Below the pieces are notes generated by a model. It had not been told where the DNA came from. It did no database searches and saw only the letters and a list, made by a program, of their open reading frames with translations. DNA of 64,000 nt from Plumapathes pennacea (lineage: Eukaryota; Cnidaria; Anthozoa; Antipatharia; Myriopathidae): NCBI GenBank assembly GCA_964036295.1, contig OZ038463.1:4517274-4581273 (forward strand). The letters run 5' to 3'. Position 1 is the stretch's first letter. The number at the start of each line of letters is the position of its first letter. Positions 22,309 through 33,823 of this stretch are shown here, piece after piece. Both the position numbers and the translations under genes were made by a program.

Positions 22309-25300
22309 ATGAAACAAGCTGGACTTGGCTTTATTGCTCTTCATTTAGGTAGGCCAGGGGCGTGATGGGGGAACTCTTCAGTTAATATCATACAATCCAA
22401 TGCCACTGGTCCGTTTTGTTATATTTTATTTTGCATATATGTAAACATATGGCTATATAATTATAAACTGCATAACACCCTAGTTGGCTATGCAATAAAG
22501 CTAGATAATTATATTTACTGTGTACTGCGTAGCCACTTAGTAAATTTATACAATACAGCTTCGAGACTTTGATATTTTTGTGTTCTGGAGTTTTTCTTTT
22601 TTACTCTTCTGCATACCGGTACCTTTGTGGCCAGCTTTATTCCAGTAATGAATTCAGTGTGTGAAAATATATATGGGCAGACTTAGACTTGGAAGTTAAT
22701 TCATAGCCTTACACAAAAGATATATTTTACATTATAATTATGTTTGAATAGTTTAAATAGTTTGGAGAGTATGTGTTATGATAAAAAGCAATGCATTTAT
22801 CACTAATCACCAGGGGCAGGATACCACTCAGCATCAAACGAAAAGAAATACCGGATGCTCTGTAAGACAGCATGTATCAAGGTACTGCATATGCACAGTA
22901 AGAATGTGAACAAATCATAAAATGTCACAGAGTTCTCCATAGATTGGTTCCTCCTTGTGAGAATAATCCCCTCCCCCACATCCTCCATGGCTCTGCACTT
23001 TAAACATGATTGCGTGACCTTGTTTAGATACAGTATGTACACTTAGCTTGTGTCTGGCAGAGAAAAAAGTCTCAAATTTGACTCTATTGTGGTTGTGGCC
23101 ATATTTTGAACTTTCACAAAAATTATTTATTGATTTTAATTTATAAATCCATTCTTCACTAGATGTTCTGTTAATGTGTGCATTTTATTTATAGGGTATG
23201 GAAGCTGTGAGGGCTGGTCGTTCTGCAGTAGAAGTTTTGACCAATATCCTGTCAGTCTTAGAGGTAGTAACTATACTGTTACTTTACTTGAACTACCCAC
23301 TTACTGTACTCTATCATGACTTTTATACTCTCCCCTCTCTATATTAAGTGCTCACATCACAACCTTTCAAAAACTTCTCACCCTTACCTCTACAGTAAGC
23401 TACACCTCACCCACCAACCCCTCCCTGCCCTTTCCCCCTGCCACCCCCCACCCCACTTTCTCTCTCTTTTTTGAGTAGGAGTTTGCCACAAGTTTATCCA
23501 ACCTCAAAACACTTCCCAGTGTCTTCATCTTAGGTGGTATTAATTCATAAAGTGGTTCTCTGACAGAACATTTCTTTTATCAGGATTCTCCTTGGACAAA
23601 TGCTGGTATTGGCTCCAATTTGACTGACAGTGGAGATGTTGAGTGTGATGCCAGCATCATGGATGGATTGTCGCGTGGCTTTGGAGCAGTTGGTGTCCTG
23701 ACAGGTGAGTGCATGCACCACACTACAAATGTCCCAAGTAATCCTTTGTATATAATGTAAAGCAATTGGAGGATTTCTGCTGTAAAATCAAGTATTGTGT
23801 GAAAAACAATACACCAGGGCCCAGTTGTTCAAAGAGTGTATAGCGCTATTCACTGGATAAATCGCTATCCAGTGGATAGTATTAAGCATTAAGCTTAATT
23901 CAATCACCTGGATAAGGATTTATCCTGTGGATAGCGCTATCCACTCTTTGAACAACCGGACCCAGAACAAGAAGCACTAATTCAAAATTTGTAGAATTAT
24001 TTCAAAGATAAGTGTTTGGTAGGAACACTATTTTGTCCTCCTGTTTCTCAGAAAGTTTTATTTTGGTACATAACTAGTAGCCTGCTCCAGGCTTGCAGAT
24101 GATGAAAAAGATACGCAGGATCCCTCACCCCTGCCCTAGTCCTTCACACCGTTTCTTTGCACCTTTCTCCAGTATCTGGGGACTGGTACATCAACATCTT
24201 CTGGAAAGTGCAAAAAAAAAAAAAAAAAAAAAAAAAAATGCATGCAATGCAATTGTTAGGAGACATAAAATTATCTTGGCATAAGGTCTCTCATCAAATA
24301 TATCACACAGGTAGGAGAACTTGGCAATCATATTTTGATAGATTGGCATCTGGAGAATGCTCAGGTTAGGAATTTACCGTTGATATGTAGGAATACGAAA
24401 CCCAATACAAGTAGCAGCACGATTGTTGGAGGAGGAAGTTCAGGGAATAACACCAAGAGGTCTTGTTCCACCAATGTACGTGTGTATGTAGCTAGTGATT
24501 TACATTGTTATTGTACTAAAACAAGTTTCCAGAAAAGAATTGGTATATTATTTGATAGATTGTCATTAAAAATGTCGTCAGATTAGCAATACAATGACGC
24601 TATCTTGTCCATAGGTTACTGATACCTGTGTGAAGCCTTTTGTTGTTTTTTCACATGGACAATCCGAAATTTTATTTGTATTTGCAAAATTTTGATTAAC
24701 CTTGTGAATTTCACACAGGCAAAGTGAATTTTTGCCAGAACAAAGGACAAAATTTGTCCAATTTTGCTGCCATTACTTTTGCACAGTACTGTATTGACTG
24801 TAGCTTATCAATCTTGTGTTGACAGAATCAAGTTGACAGATTCAAGTTGGCAGATTATCGTTAGCTTTTGAGAAATTGTGGATAGATAGGAGAACTGTTT
24901 AGTCAGAATCGTCTAAGTCGGTAGTTTGTTGACCAACAGCCCTCGGACACGATTCATCATGTGTTAATGTTCACAGTTTCATGGCTGGAGAAGGAGCAAG
25001 ACAGTGGGCAATGGAGCGGGGCTTACAAGGAGCAACCAAAGAGGAAATGACCACAGGTTTGTTTCCTGTCATTGCTTTTCTTAGTTCACTTTTTTGTTTG
25101 TTTCTTTTTTGTTTTTGTTTTTTTTTTTCAGTCCAAACTTTTTTTTTTCTTCACACTTGGTTGGCTAAAATGACATTGTATTGCCACATTTACAGTCAGA
25201 CAGATCAACCCTCTAATATTCAAAACGTTTAGATGTTTATTTTTGATACAGTGCAACATGGGATAGGGAAAAGAGCCTTGGTCTAACAAGGATATTGACC

Positions 25301-25390
25301 ACACCGCACACTTACTTACCGTGGGTTGCAAAGCTTCGAGATGAGGTCTGGGGATCAGGGAAACTTTTCACTGAACACAACTTTTTTTTT

Positions 25391-25427
<37 letters not shown>

Positions 25428-28400
25428 CAATTCAGAGAAGAGCTTAGCTGCCTTCAAGAAGTACAAATCCACCGTGGAAGGAATTAAAGCTGGGAAAAGA
25501 CGCAAACTTGAAGACCTTTGTAATATTGTAAGTGTCAACTTTGGACAAGTGTGTACTTTTGCTGGTACCCGGGCAACTGAAGTTTTCGTTGAATGAGAAT
25601 CATCTGTTTAATTTTTGTAGCCGTCGGAGAGCACTTCGTTGGACACAGTGGGCGCTCTGTGTCTGGATGCCCGTGGTCACTTGTCTGTGGGAGTGTCTAG
25701 TGGAGGGATTCCACTCAAGTCTAGTGGTCGAGTTGGCCAGGTACACAGAGCTTACAAATGCAATAATCAGCTTGACGCTGGCCACTGTATTGCAGACACG
25801 TTGACCAGATTCTTTGCTCGAGTTGTTGTCATTCTTGCTTTTTGTGGATCTGTTTGGTGCTAGACGTCAGTGACATGCACATGTTAGTTCTCTTGTAAAC
25901 AGTGTCTCATTTTTTTTTTGTTTTTTTGTTTTGGTTTTTTCAGGCAGCAGTGTACGGTGCTGGTTGCTGGGCAACGGATGAAGATTGCACTGGTGTGGCC
26001 TGCTGTACATCAGGTGAGGGGCACCAATTTTCTCCGGAGAACTGAATGGGCTCTTTGCATGGAAACTGGCACGAGCTTTAAAACGAGGCTGACCTGGCAA
26101 AATTGAGAATGCTACCTTGGAAATTTGTGCATGTAATTCCCCAAATGAAACATGTGCATCTTTTCTGAGGACGCCTTGGTGCTTCAGAGAGCAATAGGAA
26201 ACTCTCTTGGCCATGTCTGGTGAATTTCGTGCCAGGTTAGCCTCGCGACCTACGGAAGGGTTACTATGAATATCATAAAGTTGTCCCCCATTATTTGATA
26301 CAACTCCGACAACAGAACGTCCTCCTCTTGATCTGAAGCCTAACCATTTCACTGCCATCTTTTTCTTATCATGAATAGGTAAACTTCAAATTTCCCAAAA
26401 ACATGAACACCGCTGACGATTACTTGATGAGCTTATCTTCATTTGTCAGTAATGTGGCTCGTTTGTGTGAGATGTTGTCAACTTGTTTTTCTAGCAAACT
26501 TTTGTTGTGGCTGAATAATTGCAGGCTGTGGAGAACATCTGATAAAAACGTTGTTTGCGAAAACCGCCGCCGAAATGGCGCTCACGAGGTGAATTGCAAT
26601 CTGAGTGTAAATATTGTGCCTAGAGGTAGTACATTGAGACAGGGTAGAAAACAGTTGTTTCAAAACAGTATCTGCAGCAGGTTATTTCAGTTTGTTTGTT
26701 TCAGTTTGTTGTTTTTGGTTTGGGTTTTTGTAGAGATGCTGTTGAAGCCGTACATGAATCGCTGAGAAACCACTTTCTGGGTAAGTCACAGTTAAATAAT
26801 AAATACCTGTGATTTTACATATGATGAGGCTCCTTGCCGTCACCATCAACATCACTACCATCAACATCACTATCAAAATTAACATCATCAGCACCATCAA
26901 CATTAACATCATCATCAACATCATCATCATCACCACCACCATCAGCATCACTACCACAATCATCACTACCATCATCATCATCAGCATTAACATCATCATT
27001 ATCATCATCATCATCATCACAACCATCATCATCATCACTACCATCATCATCATCACTACCATCATCATTATCATCACCGCCATCAACATCACGACCAGAT
27101 CATCATCACCATACGACATCGTCCTGTCTTCTAATTGTTGCAGATTCAAAGTTTATTGCACCGGCACAGACAAAGAAACTTGGAGGGTTAATGCTCGTGA
27201 AAGTTCAGGATTCTCAACCTGGTAAGTACTATCATTGGCTGTTTTATTACTGAATATTAATAATTATATACTTCAGTTACTCACAGGATAAACTCCATGC
27301 TATCTGCTTGTAGACTCTCAATCTAACCCTCCCCTTCCCTGCTCTCAAAACCTGACCTTGTTTAAGACTGAAAGCCTTAATCTGTACTTCCCCGATCTAC
27401 TTGCCTCTATTAGTCACACTTTTCCACACGGTAGCAGTTTTGAAGTGATTTTTGTTGAAGGTTTTGTTTTAGTCTGAAGGGAAATATTTAACCTGTCACT
27501 GTCACAAAAACCTTAGCTAATCCTATCACCACCCTAAATTCAATTGTGTCTTCAGAGTTATTCAGTGATGTATGTTGTAAATGGCCCGATAAATAAATTG
27601 TAGCCCTCGGCCGAATTTGATAAATGAACGCAAAATCCAGAGATAAGTTGTATTTGGTGGTTCAAAAGTGGGGAGTTTTAACCCAGTTCGCTTTTGGCAG
27701 TGACAGGTTATAGAAGAGGGGAGAGCTTACAGCAACCTTGCTACTTTGATTCTGTTCGAAGGTCGCACCATTCACTTAGCGTGGGGCCACACTACGGATA
27801 GCATGTGCGTGGCGTTCATGGGAGCAGAGCACAAGACACCCGAAGTGAGTATAACCCCCCCCCCCCCCCCCCCCCCAGCTCTCTCTAGATCACTGTAGAA
27901 TGACATGGCGTTATATACACTTTTTCCAGTGATAAAGGGACGTATCACTGCCATATATAAACAATAAACTACTTTTGGCGAGGAAATATGCACGGATAAT
28001 TGTCCGAGGATATTATCTGTTCCGAGGAACAGATAATGTCCAAGGACAATTATCCGTGCATATTTCCGAAGCCAAAAGTAGTTTATTGTCTTTATTATCC
28101 TTCAACTATTTCCTCTCGCAGCGCAAATAATGGCGCAAGGACTGTGAAGCTCTTTGGTACTTTCTGCAACTGCTTTTTCGACAAATGAATTCATGTCCTC
28201 CTCGGTAGTCATCTCGTAATGGTTTTTTGTGATTAATATTTAAAATTGTGTTCGGATATTGTCAATAAACAGCGATAGTTCGCCAGGCGGGGGTTATTCG
28301 CTGATAACGTCCGCTCGTGAGCACGTGTCACGATTCCACCAATCACGCGCGGGAGGAAATATTTGATGGGTCATAAGGGATGTTATGCTGTGGTAGCACC

Positions 28401-28912
28401 AGTACCGCCCTTTGTCGAGCGTAACATTGAAATTCGTACCCCGTCACTCTCCTTCCCTCGCTCCAAAGACGTGACATCAACATCCATTCGTTAACCGAAT
28501 TATATTTTCATTCAGTTTATGATATTTGGTTTCTGCATTTCAAGTTTGCCCAATTAGCACGGCATTGCTAAAATGCATTGAGACTAAATAAAGTGATATA
28601 TATATTTTTTTTTTTTCGTGACGTCACTTTCATATTCGTCTGAAGAGATTCATACATGTGGACTATAATGATAAAATACAAAAAAAGATAAAACATTTAG
28701 TATTCGGAAGTGACGTCTTCAGTGGTCTATAGAACTATTTCTGGACTATTTGTTGTCCCACTGCTGTTTTCTTTCTGCAAAGTTATAGTCTAAGTGTGTT
28801 TTATTTGTGGTTTCAGGTTCGGATATCCAGGCTCCCTGAAGGAAGCTCACAAGATTCTATCGCAGTGGAGGGTGCCGTTTACAGGCAGCAGCCTCGACTC
28901 ACAGTTTCGTAG
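22309..28912 (+). CDS. TASP1: Taspase-1 (threonine aspartase)
   Basis: Threonine endopeptidase of the asparaginase-2 fold; it self-cleaves into alpha and beta chains and cuts MLL-type and TFIIA-type nuclear substrates after Asp (family knowledge). Exons: 22309-22348, 22814-22881, 23195-23263, 23584-23704, 24391-24475, 24977-25056, 25436-25527, 25621-25740, 25944-26013, 26525-26588, 26734-26780, 27144-27221, 27726-27844, 28817-28912 (TAG). All phases agree: 382 aa against 420 in human. Landmarks: HLGAGYHS (human HAGAGYHS), SPWTNAGIGSNL, VECDASIMDG, GIRNPIQVAARLLEEE, basic GKRRKLED, SLDTVGAL with the self-processing Asp/Thr194 (codon 25645-25647), VSSGG, GCGEHLIKT, LAWGHTTDSMCVAFMG, and ISRLPEGSSQDSIAVEG. 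The beta-chain cysteine cluster (DEDCTGVACCTS) differs from human. The first exon stays open upstream of the ATG, so the N-terminus may be longer. Confidence 0.93.
23818..23962. mobile_element. 145-bp MITE with CAG target duplication
   Basis: Inverted termini of about 32 bp start GGCCCAGTTGTTCAAAGAGTG and end CACTCTTTGAACAACCGGACC. The element is flanked by CAG at 23,815-23,817 and 23,963-23,965. It lies in TASP1 intron 4, in the same family as 4709-5132 and 35,400-35,638. Confidence 0.85.
26838..27112. repeat. (CAT/ATC)n microsatellite in TASP1 intron 11
   Basis: About 275 bp of ATC/CAT/CAC triplets. It gives Ile/Thr-, Ser- and Met-rich false frames on both strands. Confidence 0.9.
27962..28088. 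mobile_element. Foldback element, about 63-bp arms, in TASP1 intron 13
   Basis: CAATAAACTACTTTTGGC ... GCCAAAAGTAGTTTATTG are the outer complements, and GGATAATTGTCC pairs further in. The downstream sequence to about 28,310 (GTCCTCCTCGGTAGTCATC, GATAGTTCGCCAGGCGGG) recurs with the same end at 51,096-51,343, so the whole mobile unit is larger than the hairpin. Confidence 0.75.
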
Positions 28913-29363
28913 CTGCAACGGCATATCGACGAAGGCTTGCACTGATAACAACCCGAGACTGTCTTCAACTCCTGCCTACACGAAAACCACCGAATAAGGT
29001 GATAAAAACGCATCGATTCGAAAGCACCCGTCCGCTAAAGATGTATCGTGTTCTAAACGCTCCGGTGTCTGGTTTTGTGTTAACAGCGAAAATAGGGGGT
29101 GAAAAGGCCTCTGGAGTCAGAATGTTTTTCAGCGTTATGTGGTTTAAGCTTCTAGATGTAATAAGTTAAATATTTATTTATATTTGACGGATAGCCCAGA
29201 TTAGCTACACTGTAACCTTTTCACCGCAGTTTTGTCTTTTCGCTGTCCGAATTATATTTTTAAAAAATGCATAAAATATGAATCCGGCTCTACTAAATGA
29301 GAACTGTCCGTTTGTGTTGCCACAACTTCAGGTTTCCTTTGACGATTCAAGAGTTGGAAGTTT
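28913..29363. other. Convergent 3' spacer between TASP1 and the minus-strand repeat protein
   Basis: It carries the 3' ends of two converging genes. No gene, strong repeat or clear poly(A) signal was recognised. Confidence 0.5.
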
Positions 29364-30405
29364 TCAAGGTTGAGCCAAATTTCTCTTTTGCAGATTTCCA
29401 GTCTGCTTCGCTGTATTTTGTTGTAGATCGAAGTATTTCTTGTGCAAATCTTTCGGCAGCATTTTGATCAATGCATCCCGCTTAATGGGAAAGTAAAACA
29501 GTTTCTCCCCCTTGGTAAGCTCTGTAGTGTTTAGCCCTTTGCCAGTTATCCTTGTAATTGTTGGCGTCTGGTCGGCGAGTTCTGATTGTACCGGAGCAGT
29601 TTTACCCGTTGGTTGTTTCTCAGTCGACGAGTCAGCAAGCGGCGTACTAAATGTGTTTAGTGACGCATTTTCCAAAGAGCTCTCTTGGTATGGGGGATCA
29701 ATCGCAACCCGATTCTCAAACCCTGCCTCTTGTATTTCGCGTTGAGTCCCATTGGATAGGTCAACAGGTTTGCCGACCGTGTTTGACGCAATTTCCAAGG
29801 CCTCGGTCGTCTTCTCCAATTCTGTGCCTTGCATTTCGCGCTGAGTCACGTTAGTCGAGTATGCATCGCTGAACTTGTTTGACACATTCTGATTCTGATT
29901 TACAAGTCTTGTGTCTTGCATTTCGCGTTGACTCACACTAGGAGATGAGTTAACAGAGGCGCTAAACTTGTTCCACGCATTTTTCCTGTAGCTCTTGATT
30001 TGATTCGCTTTCTCTAGTTCCGTGTCTCGCATTTCGCGTTGATTCGCATTAGGTAAGTATGCATCGCTGAACTTGTTTGACACATGCTGATTCTGATTTA
30101 CAAGTCTTGTGTCTCGCATTTCGCGTTGATTCGCATTAGGTAAGTATGCATAGCTGAACGTGTTTGACGCATTTTGATTCTGATTCACAAGTTTTGTGTC
30201 TCGCACTTCGTGTTGACTCTCATCAGATGAGTATGCACTGCTAAATTTGTTTGACACATTTTCCAAGTAGCCTTTCATTCCTCGATTCTCCATGCCTGTC
30301 TCTTGTGGTTCGCGTCCTTGCTCACTCGTCACATATTCCGGTGTCTTTTGTCTCTTCTGGTAAACCTGACGTGCCCTCTCGACATATTTGTACAGATGCT
30401 GATAC
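29364..30405 (-). CDS. Large terminal exon of about 29-residue QREMRDTxLVNQNQ repeats
   Basis: I do not recognise the protein. The exon opens after TTTTGTAG at 30,406 and reads YQHLYKYVERARQVYQKRQK, then 346 codons to the stop at 29,364. About six imperfect repeats carry QREMRDTRLVNQNQ and VSNKFSDAYLP-like parts, with drift toward the C-terminus (TQREIQEAGFEN). The tail GKGLNTTELTKGEKLFYFP...LHKKYFDLQQ is non-repetitive. It is hydrophilic, Asn/Gln-rich, without cysteines, and probably intracellular or disordered. It probably forms the 3' part of the sushi-module gene at 31,308-32,483. The phase (2) does not fit that gene's exon 2 directly, so one exon is missing. A candidate ends at about 30,728 (GGCAACAG/gtgaga) and would splice in phase. 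Confidence 0.55.
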
Positions 30406-30910
30406 CTACAAAATGAGACTCAAACCAATAAATTCGGTGCAGCAATGTCAAAGTGCAAGTATCATCGTGCTTAGCGCTTTGTTAGTGTACTGTAGAGACT
30501 TCAGGCTACTTTTACAATCTGTAAGATAGATGACTTTGCACTTGCATTTGTTGGCTGTTTTTCTATTTTACTCCTCGTTCCTACTTACACCTGCCTTCTT
30601 GTTATCACAAAATGAACATTCAAAGCAGAAATCTGTGGTTACGTTTCCGTTTAATCCCCGAGCCCTGCGAGGATATTAATCGAGAGTTTACATTTTGTTT
30701 TGAACCTCTTCTTTTTTAATTCTCACCTGTTGCCTTGTTGACTTGCTGAAGTGTAACGTTTTGGGAAAATGGCGTTTTGAGTGCTGGGGATCCTTTTGGA
30801 AATTTCCATTCTTCTGGCATTTACTTCTTTCATTACATTATTTTCGAAATTCCTGCAAGAAACCGGGCGTTACTGGCCTCGACTTGTTTAGTGGATTATT
30901 ATTCCATGGG

Positions 30911-31078
30911 GCCATTTTTGAAATGCCTGTTGCCTCGGAGAGCGAGTGCTTAATTTTCTTATGAAAATGAGTTTGATTTGCATTGAAAATGAACTTACGA
31001 GTGAAACTAGTTTTCACAAAAAAGGTTTCGTACTTAGCTTTGTTTTCAAACAGATGTAGCAGGCATATCGGAAATGGT
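30911..31078. mobile_element. MITE related to 10,308-10,434
   Basis: The ends carry GCCATTTTTGAAATGCC and GGCATATCGGAAATGG; internal TTTGATTTGCAT and GAAAATGA words are shared with the 38,544 and 49,509 copies. Confidence 0.55.
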
Positions 31079-31097
31079 CCATTTCTTTTGTTCTTGA

Positions 31098-31300
31098 CCC
31101 TTTTACTCCCAAGTTCAAAATGCAGATTCTCCCAACCTTTGAAGAGGAAATTGTATGAGTGATGTAGTAAGAATTAATGGTTTAATCAGCTATCATCTGA
31201 GCAAGGTATCAAAAGCCAAGTTCTCCTTACTGTATGATATATCCGTGCTGCCGAAACTGAAGGAGAAAATTGAACTTGATCACTCTTGGGAGTGAAAGGG
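31098..31300. mobile_element. piggyBac-type MITE, copy 2 (inverted relative to the others)
   Basis: Termini are CCCTTTTACTCCCAAG and CTTGGGAGTGAAAGGG. The flanks TTGA/TCAA are mutated TTAA. The internal sequence matches copies 1 and 3 in reverse orientation (GGTTGGGAGAATCTGCATTTTGA on the other strand). Confidence 0.8.
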
Positions 31301-31307
31301 TCAATAC

Positions 31308-32483
31308 GAAAGTAATCACGCCGTTCAGCTGTGCATCATATTTGTACCCAGTTTCCTTCACACAGTCGGGCCAGGGCAGAGCGTGGCCTGGGGGATAGGT
31401 GTACCACTCTCCAGTGACGGGCCCGCACATGTACACCACAGCGGGGCGAAAGGCAAACATGTGACCAGGAGCGCACTCTGGCGCGCAGAATAACTTGAAC
31501 AAGCTGTCACACACGATACGGCCGTTCTTCGGTTGAGAATAATGAAGACATCTTTGAACCGCTCCTAAAGAATGATAAGACAAACCGTAAAGTTTCCTAT
31601 AAACTTAGGGACGTCTGTCTGCAATCAGCTGTATCCCCACAGGAGCCTATCGCCCATAGAGGAAGACATTGCCCAGAGCTATCGAGCTAGATCATGATCG
31701 AATGTGTATCCACTACGGTCCGCATATCACCGAAACGATGATTAAAAAAAGAAAAAAAAAAAAAAAAAAAAAAAAAGAAGAAGACGGCAGCCAAAAACCG
31801 AAGGAGTCTGGGACTGTGCTTCGTGCTTTGGCCGCCTCAGATCCAGGTTGATTTCAGAGAGAAACAGAAGTTCGGGTGAAACAGTTCAAAGTGTAGCTCA
31901 GTCCCGGCAACAATTGTCTATCTGGGTGTTGGCTCCAGGTCCCGAACCGGCCGAGCAATAGCAGTGGGTATAACCTGATGCGTCCCCAGGACTGTTTTAC
32001 GATCATGTGTTTACTTTAAAAGTGCGTATGGATAGACTAAGAATTTTTCCTCTTGTCTTAATAAATTTTGACAGGATGAACTAACATTCTCATTTTCAAA
32101 AAATTCGAGCTCTTGAAGCTGGTTGTATTTCTTCACTACATTCAACGCAGGACCACACCAGGTTTTGCCGGCATTAACCCTTTCACTCCCAATAGTGATC
32201 CACTTCGATTTTCTCCTTCAGTTTCTCACCAGAAACGTGTGGTATAGTAGGGAGAACTTGGCTTTTGATACCTTGCTAATATAAAAGCTGATTAAACTAT
32301 CAATTCTCACTACATTACTCATACATTGTACTCTTAAAAGGTTGGGAGAATCTGCATTTTGAGCTTGGGGGTGAAAGGGTTAACATTGATTCTTTTGTAT
32401 CGGCTCTCTACTGGGCCACGTAACTTACCGGCTTCAGGCGCCGTGTAAACGAACCAAGTCACAAGGACCAGCAGATGGAACAT
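31308..32483 (-). CDS. Signal peptide plus sushi/CCP-like module (5' exons)
   Basis: Exon 1 (32,483-32,429) encodes MFHLLVLVTWFVYTAPEA, a signal peptide, ending in phase 1. Exon 2 (31,564 to about 31,308) continues GAVQRCLHYSQPKNGRIVC, then FCAPECAPG, VVYMCGP, GEWYTYPPG and PWPDC. The six cysteines, the NG turn, the C-x-x-G loop and the GEW...PDC end fit a sushi (CCP) module with one extra pair. The exon's donor (TTC/gtattg) abuts a piggyBac-type MITE at 31,098-31,300, so its end may have been reshaped. No transmembrane exon was found between here and the repeat exon. The product would be secreted or cell-surface. The link to 29,364-30,405 is inference. Confidence 0.55.
32178..32379. mobile_element. 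piggyBac-type MITE, copy 3
   Basis: Flanked by intact TTAA at 32,174 and 32,380, with termini CCCTTTCACTCCCAA and GGGGGTGAAAGGG, about 202 bp. It lies in intron 1 of the sushi-module gene. Confidence 0.85.
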
Positions 32484-33164
32484 TTCCGTGACGGAAACTG
32501 ATGAGCTCTGCAAAATGACGCAACCGGTATAACAGTGATTATTAGTTTAATAATGAATAAGAACAGAAAACACAAAGCTAGACAAAAGGAGTGATTTCTG
32601 AACAGAGCTAAACGGTCGAGTACGTTCAAATCAGTCCAGAATTCATAGTGCTTCTGGTCATTTCATTCAAGAGCTTAGTGCTACTGGGTAACTAATTTTA
32701 GCTGCTTGAAGAAAGGGTCAGGTTGCAAATTATTTCTACCAGACATAAGTTCTGGTGTTGCCGAGGAGTTCACACTGGACATATATGCACACAAATTACT
32801 ACATAAATACATACTTCACTCTCGCCTTGAGTTTTGACGTAATGCAATCAGGAACATCCGGATTCTTACCCTATGCGAGCAGTCGCCCCGAATTAAAAAC
32901 TATGAAAACGATGTGTTGCTTAAAATTCCATTGTCAACCCAACGCCATGTGACAAAAGCGTGTCACCCGCTGTACGATCGCTTGCTCTGCCAAAGTACAA
33001 CATGTGCCGCGTGCGACAAAAAAATCTGTTGGTAGCGGGTTGCATTATTTTACTTTCAACTGGTGCGTCTTTGTTTTTGTTTTGCATTTCGTTTTTGACC
33101 ATGGAAAGACAAACAGAGAAAGGAAAACAAAGAACAATAAGAAAAAAGAATACCCGTGATTGGG

Positions 33165-33275
33165 AATTTGGACCCCGCTGATTTGTGAGTAACCAAGATA
33201 AAATGCCCATGATCCTTTGCGCGCACTTGTATCTTGCAGTGAAACAGCAATCGATGTGAAGTACGAGTTTCACTA
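33165..33275. repeat. Dispersed repeat shared with 8707-8820 and 40,790-40,895
   Basis: Shared words include GTAACCAA, AAAATGCCCATG and CTTGTATCTTGCAGTGAAAC, then ACGAGTTTCAC. The 8707 copy (just after the UBXN6 stop) is clearly diverged. The 40,790 copy is part of duplication unit 2. Confidence 0.6.
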
Positions 33276-33823
33276 TGGGCCCTTTTCACAGCCATTAAAT
33301 TGACTAGCGAAAATCAGTTCATTTTAATCCAACATGGCGGACATTTTTTATTTAAAGTTCCAAGGCGCTCAAATATTTGTCATCTCTATATTCCCGGATG
33401 TATTTCTTGGGCACTGATTGGCTGAAGAAACGATATCCGACCACGTGGCAAGAACAAAAGGAGTAAAAGAAAAGAAATGAAAAAAGAAATAGTGAAACAG
33501 CGTGGAATGAGGGAGGAAAGGGCGGAGTCGAGAGAACGGAACTGAAACTTTTATTTAAAAGCAATGAACATATACTCTACAATGCATACTTTTCTAGAGA
33601 TCCGTGAATAGAATTCTAATCTGTTACTGATTATATTTACTAATTATATAAGACAGAGTAGTTGTACTAGCTCAGGGTTAGTCTGCTGGATTTTACCTCG
33701 AAGAGGCGCTACATCTAATGCTTCTTGGCAGTGAGGCCACTGTTTCTTATATTTAATTTAACTTAAATCTGACTTCTGACATTGCTGGAACACTTCGTAA
33801 CTTTGTTCTTGTCATTAAGTTCT

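Noticed and set aside
26682..27253. Met-, Ile/Thr- and Ser-rich open frames on both strands
   Set aside because: They are translations of the ATC microsatellite between TASP1 exons.
29512..29854. Plus-strand open frames over the repeat exon
   Set aside because: They are antisense shadows of the minus-strand repeat protein, with no splice context.
32960..33181. 73-residue frame with a hydrophobic segment, conserved at 40,586-40,807
   Set aside because: The first codon is GTG, not ATG; conservation is explained by the segmental duplication, and the region overlaps a dispersed repeat.
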